From Clostridiales bacterium (lineage in GTDB: Bacteria > Actinomycetota > Coriobacteriia > Anaerosomatales > SLCP01), in assembly GCA_018333995.1 (NCBI GenBank), contig JAGXSG010000017.1:1-52642 (forward strand): DNA of 52,642 bases, in the 5' to 3' direction. Made by a program: the position numbers and the translations under genes. The number at the start of each line of letters is the position of its first letter. The first letter of the stretch is position 1. Shown one piece after another: positions 1 through 11,939 of the stretch. The notes under the pieces were generated by a model that was not told the origin of the DNA, searched no databases, and saw only the letters and a program-made list of their open reading frames with translations.

Positions 1-2
1 GC

Positions 3-143
3 ACCCGCCGTTTTGGCGGGATGGGTCTCGGCTTGTTCCTCGCGTACAACATCGTCCGTGCGCACGGCGGTTCGATCACCGCCACGAGCGAGATCGGTCG
101 CGGGAGCGTGTTTACCGTGCGCATCCCGCTCGTTAGTGAGTGA
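3..143 (+). CDS. Sensor histidine kinase, C-terminal end (partial)
   Basis: Only the last 46 residues are inside the window; the gene starts upstream. The visible part carries the G2 box of the HATPase_c domain (GMGLGLFLAYNIV), followed by a stretch typical of the end of the fold (HGGSI, GRGSVFTVRIPL). This is the ATP-binding domain of a two-component sensor kinase, which phosphorylates its own dimerisation-domain histidine. The sensor and HisKA parts cannot be seen, so the signal is unknown. The stop codon overlaps the end of the convergent peptidase gene by about 11 bases. Confidence 0.85.
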   Translation, partial: TRRFGGMGLGLFLAYNIVRAHGGSITATSEIGRGSVFTVRIPLVSE

Positions 144-2685
144 CTCCACGCACGTGACGTTTGAGCGCGTTTTCCGCGTCGATTGTCAGTGCTGCCGGTC
201 CGCCAAACAGCGTGAGGCCCGACGGGTCGCGCGCTTGGAGCCACACCGCGGCGGCTTGATCGGTTCGATCCCCCAAGATCAGTGGCTCGCGCCTACCCGC
301 TAGAAACGGACCGGCCACGAGCGCGTCGACGAAGTTGACGCCCGACGCGATCCCAAGGCCGGTCCCGCCGAGAATCCCCTCCACCTTTGCCCACCCGGCG
401 ACTTCGCGCGCGGTCTCGTACCGGTCGCGTCCGGCGACCCGGGTCGGTGCTGGAAGCATGGCGGCGACATGCCGTGAGATCGCGAGTTCGCCGCCGATAA
501 CCATGGTGCGCTCGGTGCCGATTCCAACGAGTGCGTCCCGTGTCGTCTGCGGAAGCGCGTCGGGACGCGTGAGCAGGATTGGAGTGCCGTTCGCGGCAGC
601 GGCAGGTGAGGCGGCCAGTGCGTCTGGCCACGCGACTCCAGACGCGACAAAGACGCGTCGGCCCGGTAGGCCGGTTGCGGCCGCAACGCGCGCGGCTATG
701 AGTGCCGCGGTCTCGTAGCGATCCTTCCCGGCCACACGCTCTATTTGAGCTGAAGGGAGCAGCGAGCGTATCGCGGCCTCCACCGCAGGAGAGAGGGCGG
801 CACTTCCACCGGCGATCACGACGCGTCGCGGTGAGAATCGCAGAAGCGCGTCGCGGGTCTCGACTGAAAGCCGATCGGGCCTCGTGATCAGCAGCGGTCC
901 GCCGAGAGCGTACGCGAGCGGCCCGCCGGCGAGCGCGTCAGGCCAGGTGACGCCGCTGGCGAGCACCACACTTTCGACCGGGCCTGAGAATCCTGCTGTC
1001 GAGACGAGAGCGGCGGTCGCGTAGCGATTGCGGCCACCGAGACGTTCACTTGCAAGCGGAGCGCTACCGGAGGCGGTCTCGACGGAGATCGTCGTTGTCT
1101 CGGAGGGCCAACGGTTGGAAGCGTACGCACGGACCCATAGGTTGTTCGGGCCGTCGCGCGTGACGAAAAGTCTGGCCGAGCGTTGGGTGGTTGTGTACGT
1201 TGGACCGGGGACACTGCCGTACCGGTAGAAAACACCGGCAGCGCCTGTAGGCGCACTCCAGGAGAGTTCGTACTCAAATCCGCCGATCAGGGTGGCCCTG
1301 GCTTCGAGCGCGGGCATGGTGCTGATGCGCGAGCGCACCTCGTGTAGGGCCGCGAACGCGTCGATGCGTCCATGTCCCGTCTCAACGTCGAATCCAGGGA
1401 GGCTCCCCACTGAGCCATCTGCCGTTTTCACAAGGATGTCTGCGACCTCATCGGCGGAAAGACCTGGCATGAACGACCAGATAAGGGCCGCGGTCCCTGA
1501 AACGAGGGGTGTAGCGTGTGAAGTGCCGCTGCGCTGAGATATCTGGTCGTCCGCTCCGGCGGTCCAAAGACTGACACCCGGTGCGGCAAGGTCGAGCTCA
1601 GGACCGAAGCTCGAACTGGACCACCGCTTGCCAGCGTTGCCGCCCGTGTGCTCGATTGCGCCCACCGCAAGCGCACCCGGCGACGCCGCTGGATAGAAGA
1701 CCCCGCGTGTTCCCGTGTTGCCCGCAGCAGCGACCACGATCGATCCTCGCGCGAGACACGCAGCGACTGCGGCGTCGAGAAGATCACGCTGCGCGGCGGT
1801 GAAATCGCTATTCGCGGGCGAGATTCCAAGCGAGAGGTTGATGACTCGCGCACCTCGCGAGGAGGCATCGAGCATCGCTTCGATCGTCCACGCCACGCTT
1901 CCCATACCCGTTGCTCCGAGCGTCTTATACACGAGGATGCGGTTGGTTGAGGCGTCGAGGACTCCCGCGATTCCAAAGGCGTTGTCACTCTGCGCGCGGA
2001 TGATCGACGCTACGCGCGTCCCGTGACCAAGATCGTCGAGGGGCAGGTTGTCGGCGTTCACGTAGTCCCAGACCATGACGTACTCGCCGGTCTCTTCTCG
2101 CAAGCTTGGCGTGACGCCCGAGTCGATGACGGCAACCGTGACTCCGTCACGTTCTTGCGCAAGGGAGTGGACCCCCGTGCCAAATGCCGCTTCCCACACC
2201 GGCTCGATGTTGATGGCGTGCGGGTGGATCGATGTGGGGCCGAGGTACGTCCGCTGGCCAGTATTGGAGAGCAGTGCGGCTGGATAGTAGGGATCGTTAG
2301 GAGGGCTGAGCGCTGAGAGTTCGAAGTCGGGGGCGGCTGCGACGACATCTCGGCGAGCGGCTATCCGGGCTGCGAAGCGGCCGGGGTCGATGCCGTCAGG
2401 TGTCGTGACGAGCAGCATGCCTTGGCCGCGGAGTGTGACATCTTCGCTCGCAGCGCCGAGTGAGGCGATATCCTCAAACGCCCCGCGTGAGATGTGACCG
2501 TCGGAAAACAGAACGACGACGCGGCCGGCATCCCCGCCGGACGGTCCGCTTCCGTGTGCCGGTTGCTCGAGCCCACTCGTTGCATCCGGCGTGACGATCG
2601 GTCGCGCGCCCTCGGCAGGAAGCGCTGGAGCCGCCATCGCGGCGCACAGCAGCGCAATCGCGGCCCGCCTTCGTACATCCTTCAC
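133..2685 (-). CDS. Secreted subtilisin-like serine protease (S8) with three cell-wall-binding repeats
   Basis: This is a secreted subtilase of about 850 residues. A basic N-terminus and hydrophobic stretch ending near PALPAEGA form a signal peptide. A propeptide-like region precedes the catalytic domain, whose triad is in VIDSG (Asp), GHGT (His) and SGTSHATP (Ser), with the oxyanion Asn in AAGN; from the chosen start these are near residues 188, 221, 389 and 323. The last third has three repeats of the CWB2 type (LGGRNRYATA, VAGKDRYETA, VAGRDRYETA), which attach surface proteins to cell-wall polymers. I chose GTG at 2685 because AAGGA lies 5 bases before it; an in-frame ATG at 2721 has no good ribosome site. 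It is monocistronic and divergent from the pyr operon. Substrate unknown. Confidence 0.9.
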   Translation of the reverse strand: MKDVRRRAAIALLCAAMAAPALPAEGARPIVTPDATSGLEQPAHGSGPSGGDAGRVVVLFSDGHISRGAFEDIASLGAASEDVTLRGQGMLLVTTPDGIDPGRFAARIAARRDVVAAAPDFELSALSPPNDPYYPAALLSNTGQRTYLGPTSIHPHAINIEPVWEAAFGTGVHSLAQERDGVTVAVIDSGVTPSLREETGEYVMVWDYVNADNLPLDDLGHGTRVASIIRAQSDNAFGIAGVLDASTNRILVYKTLGATGMGSVAWTIEAMLDASSRGARVINLSLGISPANSDFTAAQRDLLDAAVAACLARGSIVVAAAGNTGTRGVFYPAASPGALAVGAIEHTGGNAGKRWSSSSFGPELDLAAPGVSLWTAGADDQISQRSGTSHATPLVSGTAALIWSFMPGLSADEVADILVKTADGSVGSLPGFDVETGHGRIDAFAALHEVRSRISTMPALEARATLIGGFEYELSWSAPTGAAGVFYRYGSVPGPTYTTTQRSARLFVTRDGPNNLWVRAYASNRWPSETTTISVETASGSAPLASERLGGRNRYATAALVSTAGFSGPVESVVLASGVTWPDALAGGPLAYALGGPLLITRPDRLSVETRDALLRFSPRRVVIAGGSAALSPAVEAAIRSLLPSAQIERVAGKDRYETAALIAARVAAATGLPGRRVFVASGVAWPDALAASPAAAANGTPILLTRPDALPQTTRDALVGIGTERTMVIGGELAISRHVAAMLPAPTRVAGRDRYETAREVAGWAKVEGILGGTGLGIASGVNFVDALVAGPFLAGRREPLILGDRTDQAAAVWLQARDPSGLTLFGGPAALTIDAENALKRHVRGVTH

Positions 2686-2763
2686 GCTGTTCCTTTCGAC
2701 TCGAACTAGCCCTCTTCTCATCGCCCCAGATGACTGGTATCGTCTGAGGCGACCTTTTAACCC

Positions 2764-4405
<1,642 letters not shown>

Positions 4406-4422
<17 letters not shown>

Positions 4423-5698
4423 GCACGGACGCATCGTCGATCCGCAAACCGGGATCGATATGGTTGCCGACATGGTCATCCGGGACGGGCGGATCGTCGA
4501 GATCGGCCCCGATCTCACCATCTCCAAAGGTTCGACGATAGAGTGCGCCGAGAAGGTCATCGTACCCGGACTCGTCGATGTTCACGTGCACCTTCGGGAA
4601 CCTGGCCGCGAGTACGCCGAGACGATCGCGAGCGGGACGAAGGCCGCCGCTCGCGGGGGCTTTACCGGTGTGTGCTCGATGCCCAACACGACTCCCGTGA
4701 CGGATACCGGCTCGAAGGTGCGCTTCATCGTCGAGCGGGCAGCCGATCAGGGCGTTGTGCGCGTCCATCCACTGGGGGCGCTCACCAAGGGGTCAGCCGG
4801 CGAGTCGCTCGCGGAGATCGGAGACATGATCGCCGAGGGCGCCGTGGGATTTACCGACGACGGTCACCCCGTCGCGACCGCGGGGATGATGCGCACGTGC
4901 ATGGAGTACGCACGTGGTTTCGACGCTGTGGTCGCGAGCCACTGCGAGGATCGCACGCTTGCCGGGAGGGGTGTTGTCAACGAGGGTGCTGTCTCGACTC
5001 GGCTCGGAGTTCCGGGACATCCCGCCGTGGCCGAGGAGGTGCAGGTCGCTCGCGATATCCGGCTCGCCGAGCTTACTGGATGCCGACTCCACCTGCAGCA
5101 TCTCTCGACCGCGCGTTCGGTCGAGCTCGTTCGCGAAGCCAAGGGACGGGGCGTATCTGTTACGTGTGAGGTGACGCCACACCATCTGTTTCTCGACGAG
5201 AATGCCCTCACGACGCAGTACGACACGAACCTCAAGATGAACCCGCCGCTAAGGACCGCGTACGACCGAGAGGCGCTCCTCGGCGCGGTGCTCGATGGGA
5301 CAGTCGATTGCATCGCGACCGATCACGCGCCGCACGGGGCGCACGAGAAGGCCCTTGAGTTCGAGCTCGCGCCGTTTGGAACGACTGGCCTGGAAACAGC
5401 GCTGCCGTTGGTTCTGACGCACCTGCTCCACCCCGGCGTGCTCGATTGGTCTGGGGTGATCCGGCTCATGGCGACAGGTCCGCGTGCGGTGTTCGGCCTT
5501 CCCGCGGTGCGTTTCGAGCCAGGTGCGGTCGCCGACATCACCGTGATCGATCCTGAGGCGCGCATCGAGGTCACCCGCGAGTGGTTCGTCTCGAAATCGG
5601 CGAACTCGGCCTTCTTGGGGGGTACACTCCTCGGAAAGGCAACCGATGTGCTTGTCGGGGGAGAGTTCGCGCTCAGGAGTGGAAAGGTGGTCGGCTGA
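4406..5698 (+). CDS. pyrC: Dihydroorotase (class I)
   Basis: PyrC is a zinc amidohydrolase that cyclises carbamoyl-aspartate to dihydroorotate. The product is 430 residues. The first metal site is in DVHVHLREPG near residue 60, and later metal and substrate residues lie in SHCEDR, HLQHLSTARSVEL and ATDHAPH. The length and motifs are those of the actinobacterial and Bacillus type rather than the shorter E. coli type. ATG 4406 lies inside the end of pyrB (17-base overlap) and family similarity starts there with MALLLKHGRIVDP; the open frame extends 40 codons upstream only as a shadow of pyrB. Confidence 0.97.
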
Positions 5699-6958
5699 GT
5701 GGCCGGAGCTACGCCAGCACTTCTCGCGCTCGAAGACGGGACTGTCTTTGCGGGTGTTGCGTGTGGTGCGCTTGGAGAGGCCGCCGGGGAGATCGTGTTT
5801 AACACATCGATCACTGGCTACCAGGAGGTTCTCACAGACCCATCGTACGCTGGACAGATTATCACCATGACCATGCCGCACATCGGAAACTACGGGGTTA
5901 ATGGCGCGGACATGGAGTCGAGGGACGTATTCGCGAGCGGGCTTGTCGTGCGCGAGATGAGTGAGGCGGTCTCGAACTGGCGGGCCGAGGAATCGCTTCG
6001 AGACTTCCTCGTGCGCCACGGCGTGGTAGCGATTGAAGACGTGGACACGAGAAGGCTTACTCGCCACATTCGTGAGGCGGGTGCGATGCGCGCGGTGATC
6101 TCAACTACCGATCTTGACGAGCGTTCGCTTGTTGCCAAGGCTAAGGCGTCGCCTGGGCTTGTCGGCCGGGACTTGGTGGCGCAGGTGGCGGTGGGAGAAC
6201 CGTACGTGTGGGGTGCCGAGGGCCCAGACGGCGTCTTGCCCGTTGACACGGGGGTGTTGCCCGCAACCCCGCGCTACCGCATCGTGGCGCTCGACTCAGG
6301 TATCAAGTACAACATCATGCGCCGGCTCGCTGAGGCCGGGTGTGAGATCATCGTCGTTCCGCCCACACTCTCTGCGCGAGACATCTTTGCCTACGAGCCT
6401 GACGGAGTGTTTCTCGCTAACGGCCCCGGGGATCCAGCCGCGGTCGACTACCTCTACGGCACGCTCCGCGAGATCCTCGGTGTTGTCCCAGTTTTCGGGA
6501 TATGCCTCGGACACCAGATGCTCTCTCTCGCGGTCGGTTGCACAACATACAAGCTCAAGTACGGGCACCGAGGGGGCAACCAGCCCGTGGCGAACCTGCT
6601 GTCCGGACGTGTGGAGATTACGAGTCAGAACCACGGGTTCTGCGTTGATTTCGGTTCGATAGGACCGCTTGTCGCCGAGGAGAGCGCTGGACTGCCGTAC
6701 GAAGCGAACGATCTCGGGGCGTGGGTGAGCGCGGGAGTCGCTCCGGTTGTGCGTTCTGAGGACTTTGGACGCGTCCAGCTCACGCACGTCAACCTGAACG
6801 ACATGACGGTAGAGGGCGTGCGATTGCTCGATATCCCGGCGTTCTCGGTCCAGTATCATCCTGAGGCAGCACCGGGACCGCACGACTCCCGCTACCTTTT
6901 CGGGTCGTTCACCGCGCTGATCGATGGCCGTGACGACTACCTGACGGCGACCGGTTAA
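5699..6958 (+). CDS. carA: Carbamoyl-phosphate synthase small subunit
   Basis: CarA is the glutamine amidotransferase subunit that supplies ammonia to CarB. The 419-residue product has the N-terminal CPSase small-chain domain (ALLALEDGTVFAG, FNTSITGYQEVLTDPSYAGQI) and a class I amidotransferase domain with the nucleophile Cys in FGICLGHQ and the His-Glu pair in QYHPEAAPGPHD. It begins with GTG directly after the pyrC stop. A universal stress gene, not carB, comes next. Confidence 0.97.
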   Translation: MAGATPALLALEDGTVFAGVACGALGEAAGEIVFNTSITGYQEVLTDPSYAGQIITMTMPHIGNYGVNGADMESRDVFASGLVVREMSEAVSNWRAEESLRDFLVRHGVVAIEDVDTRRLTRHIREAGAMRAVISTTDLDERSLVAKAKASPGLVGRDLVAQVAVGEPYVWGAEGPDGVLPVDTGVLPATPRYRIVALDSGIKYNIMRRLAEAGCEIIVVPPTLSARDIFAYEPDGVFLANGPGDPAAVDYLYGTLREILGVVPVFGICLGHQMLSLAVGCTTYKLKYGHRGGNQPVANLLSGRVEITSQNHGFCVDFGSIGPLVAEESAGLPYEANDLGAWVSAGVAPVVRSEDFGRVQLTHVNLNDMTVEGVRLLDIPAFSVQYHPEAAPGPHDSRYLFGSFTALIDGRDDYLTATG

Positions 6959-6969
6959 GGAGAGAACGG

Positions 6970-7821
6970 ATGCTCAGGAACGTACTCCTCTCCGCCGACC
7001 TCACCCCCGAGTTTGCCTACGTTGCGGAGTTCGTGTGCGGCACGGAAGGGCTCGGGGTCAGACGGGTGGTGCTCGGCCACGTGATCGACGCCACCGGGAT
7101 GGAAGGTCCGGTCATCGCCGCCGAGATTGATCGTGCGCGCGACGCGGTCCATGAAGCTGCGTCGGTCATCGAGTGCGCCGGCCTCGAGATAGAGACGCGC
7201 ATATCGGCTGGTGACGAGGCGGCCGCGGAAGGCCTGCTCGCTCTCGCGACCGGTAGCGGGGTCGACGCGCTCGTCTGCGGGACGCATGGGAAAGGGCCCG
7301 TGGAGCGCTTCATCGCAGGTTCGGTCTCCGAGGAGGTGCTCGCCAACGCGGACCTGCCGGTTTTCATGGTGCGCTACGGACTTCTTCAAAGCGTGCCTGA
7401 TCGATCGAGGTGCGCCGCCGATTTTGGGCACAGACTTGTGCTCACGACCGATTTTTCCGAGTCGAGCACCCGGGCGTTCATGGAGGTGCTCGAGCTCCCT
7501 CCAAGTTGTGTAGGCACGCTCTTCCTGCTGCACGCGGTCGATCCTTCGCTTGATGCTGCCAAGGCGCGCAGGGCCGAGGAGGGCGCGGAGTTTCAACTGA
7601 GCAACTGGGCGGCGATGGCCGAGCGCAAGGGGATGCTTGCGCAGCCCGTTGTACGCATCGAAGATCCCACCGCTGCCGCCCTGCGCGAGGTCGACGAGCG
7701 GCGCGCGACTGGTGTGGTCGCGGGAACGCGTGGCAGGGGGGCGCTCACGGAGGCCCTTCTCGGCAGTGTGTCGCTTACGCTCGTCCGTCAGGCCGCATGT
7801 CCCGTACTGATCGTCCCGTAA
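6970..7821 (+). CDS. Universal stress protein with two UspA domains
   Basis: This cytoplasmic protein of 283 residues contains two UspA folds in tandem. The first, about residues 1-138, ends in the ATP-binding glycine pattern GTHGKGPVERFIAGSVS and PVFMVR. The second, about residues 155-283, repeats it as GTRGRGALTEALLGSVS and CPVLIVP. Both glycine-rich loops are intact, so ATP binding is likely. AAGGAGA lies before the ATG. It is embedded in the pyr operon between carA and carB, 11 bases after the first and 21 before the second, so it must be co-transcribed. Its role there is unknown. Confidence 0.92.
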   Translation: MLRNVLLSADLTPEFAYVAEFVCGTEGLGVRRVVLGHVIDATGMEGPVIAAEIDRARDAVHEAASVIECAGLEIETRISAGDEAAAEGLLALATGSGVDALVCGTHGKGPVERFIAGSVSEEVLANADLPVFMVRYGLLQSVPDRSRCAADFGHRLVLTTDFSESSTRAFMEVLELPPSCVGTLFLLHAVDPSLDAAKARRAEEGAEFQLSNWAAMAERKGMLAQPVVRIEDPTAAALREVDERRATGVVAGTRGRGALTEALLGSVSLTLVRQAACPVLIVP

Positions 7822-7842
7822 GATCCGGTAGCAAGGAGCGAC

Positions 7843-10800
7843 GTGCCCCGTCGAGACGATATCGCGAAGATTCTCGTCATAGGCGCCGGGCCGATCATCA
7901 TCGGCCAAGCGTGCGAGTTCGACTACTCTGGTTCGCAAGCGTGCAAGGTGCTGCGCGAAGACGGATTCGAGGTCGTGCTCGTCAACAGCAATCCCGCGAC
8001 GATCATGACCGATCCAGGTTTGGCGCATCGCACCTATGTCGAACCGGTCACGCCAGAGTTTGTAGCGAAGGTCATCGAGAAAGAGCGCCCCGATGCGCTG
8101 CTGCCCACGCTTGGCGGACAGACCGGGCTCAACTGCGCGGTTTCCCTCGCCACATCGGGGATTCTCGATGAGTGGGGAGTGGAGCTCATCGGCGCGAAGC
8201 TCGACGCCATCAAGAAGGGGGAAGACCGCAAGCTTTTCGCCGAGGCGATGGGACGTATCGGCCTCGACGTGCCAAAAAGCGGCTACGTGTATTCGCTTAG
8301 GGACGCGGAGAAGCACGCGGCGGATCTCGGCTACCCGCTCGTGGTGCGGCCGAGCTACACGCTCGGCGGCGCCGGCGGCGGTATCGCGTACAACATCGAG
8401 GAGCTGCGCGATATCGTCTCTCACGGGCTTGCGCTCTCGCCAATCGCCGAGGTCCTCGTTGAGGAGAGCGTTCTTGGCTGGAAAGAGTACGAGATGGAGG
8501 TCATGCGGGACCGCAACGACAACGCGGTCATCGTGTGCTCGATAGAGAACTTCGATCCGATGGGCGTTCACACGGGGGACTCGATCACCGTCGCACCTGC
8601 GCAGACGCTCACCGACCGTGAGTATCAGATTATGCGCGACGCCTCCCTCGCGATCATGCGGGAAGTCGGCGTGGAGACGGGTGGTTCGAACGTGCAGTTC
8701 GCGATCGATCCAGCCAACGGACGGATGGTCGTGATCGAGATGAACCCGCGCGTGTCACGCTCGAGCGCGCTTGCCTCCAAGGCGACTGGCTTTCCTATAG
8801 CGAAGTTCGCCGCGAAGCTCGCGGTGGGCTACACGCTCGATGAGATCTCCAACGACATCACAGAAAAGACGCCCGCATGTTTCGAGCCCTCCATCGATTA
8901 CACCGTCGTCAAGGTGCCGCGCTGGGCATTCGAGAAGTTCCCGGGCACCGACACGACGCTCACCACTCGGATGAAGTCTGTCGGGGAGGTGATGGCTATC
9001 GGGCGGACGTTTTCCGAGGCGTTTGGCAAGGCGATGCGTTCGCTCGAGAACGGTCGAGGCGGTCTCGGGGCGGATGGCCGCGACTCATTTTCCGAACTAA
9101 GGTTCGACGCGATGCTCTCTACTCCCACCGAGCAGCGTCCGTACTATCTCGCCGAGGCGTTCAGACGCGGTTACGCTCTCGAAGACGTGCATGCGCTTTC
9201 CCGAGTCGATCCGTGGTTTCTCGCGCAGATCGCACGGATGGTAGCTGTCGAGCGCGAGGTTCAGGCGGTTGCTCTCGCTGACATTGACGTTGCCCTCATG
9301 CGTCGCGCGAAGCGGCACGGACTTTCTGATGTCCAGATCGCGTACCTGACAGGTTCACGTGAGGTCGAGGTCAGAGAAAGAAGGCTCAACCTCGGGGTGA
9401 GACCGACATTCAAGGCGGTCGACACGTGTGCGGCGGAGTTCGAGGCGACCACGCCGTACTACTACAAGACCTACGAGGAAGAAGACGAGGTTATAGAATC
9501 GAACCGCCCAAAGGCGATGATCCTCGGCGCGGGACCCAACAGGATCGGGCAGGGAATCGAGTTCGACTACTGTTGCGTGCACGCCGCATACGCGCTTTCC
9601 GAAGCCGGGTACGAGACGATCATGGTGAACTGCAACCCGGAGACGGTCTCGACTGACTACGACACTTCGGACCGCCTCTACTTCGAGCCGCTCACGTTTG
9701 AGGACGTGATGGACATCTGTGACGTCGAGAAGCCCTCAGGGGTTGTTGTCACGTTCGGGGGTCAGACGCCACTCAAGCTCGCTCACGCCCTCGAAGACGC
9801 CGGTGTTCCCATCATGGGCACGAAGCCCGAAGCGATCGATCTCGCCGAGGACCGCCAGCGTTTCTCGGAAATCCTCGATCGTCTCGGCTTCGCGTATCCC
9901 GCGGCGGGAACCGCTTACACGCACGATGAGGCGGTCCAGGTTGCCCGGCGCATCGGGTTTCCGCTCCTCGTACGTCCAAGCTACGTCCTCGGGGGGCGGG
10001 GGATGGTGATCGCGTACAGCGAGGAGTACCTGGAGCGCTACATGAGTGATGCGAAGGGAGTGTCGCCGTCGCATCCCGTGCTGCTCGACCGCTTCCTCGA
10101 AGGCGCGATCGAGGTGGATGTCGACGCGGTGTGCGACGGTGAGTCCGTCTACATCGGTGGAGTCATGGAGCACATCGAAGAGGCGGGGATTCACTCGGGT
10201 GACTCGGCGTGTTGTATCCCGCCCTTCTCGCTTGGCGAAGCGACCGTGGAGACGATCGTGGCCCAAACGCGGACTCTCGCTCTTGAACTCGGCGTCTGTG
10301 GCCTTGTGAACATTCAGTTCGCCGTCAAGGACCAACGTGTCTACGTGCTTGAGGTCAATCCGCGCGCGAGCCGCACCGTTCCGTTTGTGAGCAAGGCGAC
10401 CGGCGTCCCGCTGGCGAAAGTGGCCGCTCGCGTGATGGCCGGAGAGCGCCTTGCGGATATGGACCTTCCTGCCGAGGGGCGCGAGCTTGGCCGCTACTGC
10501 GTCAAAGAAGCGGTCATGCCCTTTGGCCGCTTCCCGGGCGCCGACTCGGTGTTGGGGCCGGAGATGAAGTCGACAGGTGAGGTCATGGGGGTCGCCGCTG
10601 ATTTCCCCGCCGCCTACGCGAAGTCGCAGCTCGCCATCGATTACTCACTGCCAGCTGGCGGGACGGTCTTCATCAGCGTGTGTGAGCGTGACAAGCGAGC
10701 GATTGTGCCCGTGGCTCGACACCTGCATTCGCTTGGTTTCGCTGTGCTTTCGACTCGGGGCACGGCGCGTGCGCTTAAGGCGGCGGGCATCCCGGTCACT

Positions 10801-11076
10801 GAGGTGTTGAAGGTGCATGAGGGCAGACCCAACATCGTTGATGCCATGAAAAACGGCGAGGTCCAACTCGTGATCAACACGCCGTTTGGGCAGGAGACGA
10901 GGTCTGACGGGTACCACATCCGCGCGGCCGCCATCCGTCACGGCATCACCAACATCACCACCGTGCCCGCGGCTCACGCCGTCGTCAACGCAATCGAGGC
11001 GGTGGTCAGCGGCGATGGCAGACTCGATGTCGTTGCGTTGCAGGACTTCGATCGATGTGAGGATGATCGCTCGTGA
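7843..11076 (+). CDS. carB: Carbamoyl-phosphate synthase large subunit
   Basis: CarB makes carbamoyl phosphate from bicarbonate, ammonia and two ATP, the entry to UMP and arginine synthesis. The 1077-residue product shows the duplicated ATP-grasp architecture: [17 protein letters not shown] and a first ATP-grasp ([12 protein letters not shown]), then [17 protein letters not shown] and a second ATP-grasp ([12 protein letters not shown]). The C-terminal 140 residues form the MGS-like allosteric domain. The length matches the family. It starts at GTG with AAGGAG nearby, and its end overlaps pyrK by 4 bases. Confidence 0.98.
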   Translation: MPRRDDIAKILVIGAGPIIIGQACEFDYSGSQACKVLREDGFEVVLVNSNPATIMTDPGLAHRTYVEPVTPEFVAKVIEKERPDALLPTLGGQTGLNCAVSLATSGILDEWGVELIGAKLDAIKKGEDRKLFAEAMGRIGLDVPKSGYVYSLRDAEKHAADLGYPLVVRPSYTLGGAGGGIAYNIEELRDIVSHGLALSPIAEVLVEESVLGWKEYEMEVMRDRNDNAVIVCSIENFDPMGVHTGDSITVAPAQTLTDREYQIMRDASLAIMREVGVETGGSNVQFAIDPANGRMVVIEMNPRVSRSSALASKATGFPIAKFAAKLAVGYTLDEISNDITEKTPACFEPSIDYTVVKVPRWAFEKFPGTDTTLTTRMKSVGEVMAIGRTFSEAFGKAMRSLENGRGGLGADGRDSFSELRFDAMLSTPTEQRPYYLAEAFRRGYALEDVHALSRVDPWFLAQIARMVAVEREVQAVALADIDVALMRRAKRHGLSDVQIAYLTGSREVEVRERRLNLGVRPTFKAVDTCAAEFEATTPYYYKTYEEEDEVIESNRPKAMILGAGPNRIGQGIEFDYCCVHAAYALSEAGYETIMVNCNPETVSTDYDTSDRLYFEPLTFEDVMDICDVEKPSGVVVTFGGQTPLKLAHALEDAGVPIMGTKPEAIDLAEDRQRFSEILDRLGFAYPAAGTAYTHDEAVQVARRIGFPLLVRPSYVLGGRGMVIAYSEEYLERYMSDAKGVSPSHPVLLDRFLEGAIEVDVDAVCDGESVYIGGVMEHIEEAGIHSGDSACCIPPFSLGEATVETIVAQTRTLALELGVCGLVNIQFAVKDQRVYVLEVNPRASRTVPFVSKATGVPLAKVAARVMAGERLADMDLPAEGRELGRYCVKEAVMPFGRFPGADSVLGPEMKSTGEVMGVAADFPAAYAKSQLAIDYSLPAGGTVFISVCERDKRAIVPVARHLHSLGFAVLSTRGTARALKAAGIPVTEVLKVHEGRPNIVDAMKNGEVQLVINTPFGQETRSDGYHIRAAAIRHGITNITTVPAAHAVVNAIEAVVSGDGRLDVVALQDFDRCEDDRS

Positions 11077-11939
11077 GCATGTGCGGTTGCTCAGCACAGG
11101 GGGCGTCACCGTCGTTAGAGAACGTGCGCGTCGTCTCGAACGATCGCATCGCCGAGGGGGTGGGCTTACTCATTTTCGAGGCACCTCGTACAGCCCACCA
11201 TGTCGCGCCGGGTCAGTTTGTGCACGTGAGGATCGCACGTGGCACCGATTTCATCTTGCGCCGCCCCTTCTCGGTCTATCGTGCACACGGCGACCATCTT
11301 GAGATTCTCTATCAGGTTGTCGGGCGTGGCACTCGCGAGATGGCTCACGCCCTTCCGGGTACCCAGATGGACCTTATCGGACCTCTTGGATGCGGATGGC
11401 GCATCTCCGAGACGATCGCGCACGCGCTTCTCGTCTCGGGCGGCCTCGGGGCTGCGCCACTCGGCATGCTTGCCGAGGAGTTGGCGCGGCGCGGCGTCGC
11501 GGTCACCGTGGCGATGGGTGCGCCGTGTGGCGAGAGGCTCGTGGGGCGCGATTTGTTCGAGCGGGTGGCTCGCCGGGTTGAGATCGCGACGGACGATGGT
11601 TCGTGCGGCGCCCCCGGTCTTGTCACGGGCGTGTGCCGCGATCTCATTTGCGCTGGCGGATTTGACGCCATCTACACGTGTGGGCCCGAGCCGATGCAGC
11701 GCATCGTCGCATCCCTTGCGGCTGAGGCGGGAGTTTCGTGTCAGGTCTCACTCGAGCGGCTCATGGCGTGCGGGATCGGTGCGTGTCTGTCGTGCGTCGT
11801 CGATACACGCTGCGGACTTAGTCGCGTGTGTGTCGACGGGCCGGTGTTCTACGCGACCGACGTTGTGTGGGAAACCGCGAACAGCGACGAAGGACCGAGC
11901 GGAGCGCACGGTCGCGGCGGGAATGGCGGGGAGAGATGA
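11073..11939 (+). CDS. pyrK: Dihydroorotate dehydrogenase electron-transfer subunit
   Basis: PyrK carries FAD and a [2Fe-2S] cluster and passes electrons from dihydroorotate, via PyrD, to NAD+. The 288-residue product has the FAD-binding motif RRPFSVYRA near residue 64, a nucleotide-binding segment ([19 protein letters not shown]) and four cysteines for the cluster near the C-terminus ([25 protein letters not shown]). The N-terminus has two extra cysteines (MCGCS), which is unusual. It overlaps carB and pyrD by 4 bases on each side. Its presence marks a class 1B, NAD-linked enzyme, common in anaerobes and Firmicutes. Confidence 0.95.
   Translation: MSMCGCSAQGASPSLENVRVVSNDRIAEGVGLLIFEAPRTAHHVAPGQFVHVRIARGTDFILRRPFSVYRAHGDHLEILYQVVGRGTREMAHALPGTQMDLIGPLGCGWRISETIAHALLVSGGLGAAPLGMLAEELARRGVAVTVAMGAPCGERLVGRDLFERVARRVEIATDDGSCGAPGLVTGVCRDLICAGGFDAIYTCGPEPMQRIVASLAAEAGVSCQVSLERLMACGIGACLSCVVDTRCGLSRVCVDGPVFYATDVVWETANSDEGPSGAHGRGGNGGER

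Noticed and set aside
6955-8571. Long open frame of about 538 codons on the minus strand
   Set aside because: It is a shadow of usp and carB, both of which are certain; the product has no recognisable domain and is a GC-rich antisense artefact.
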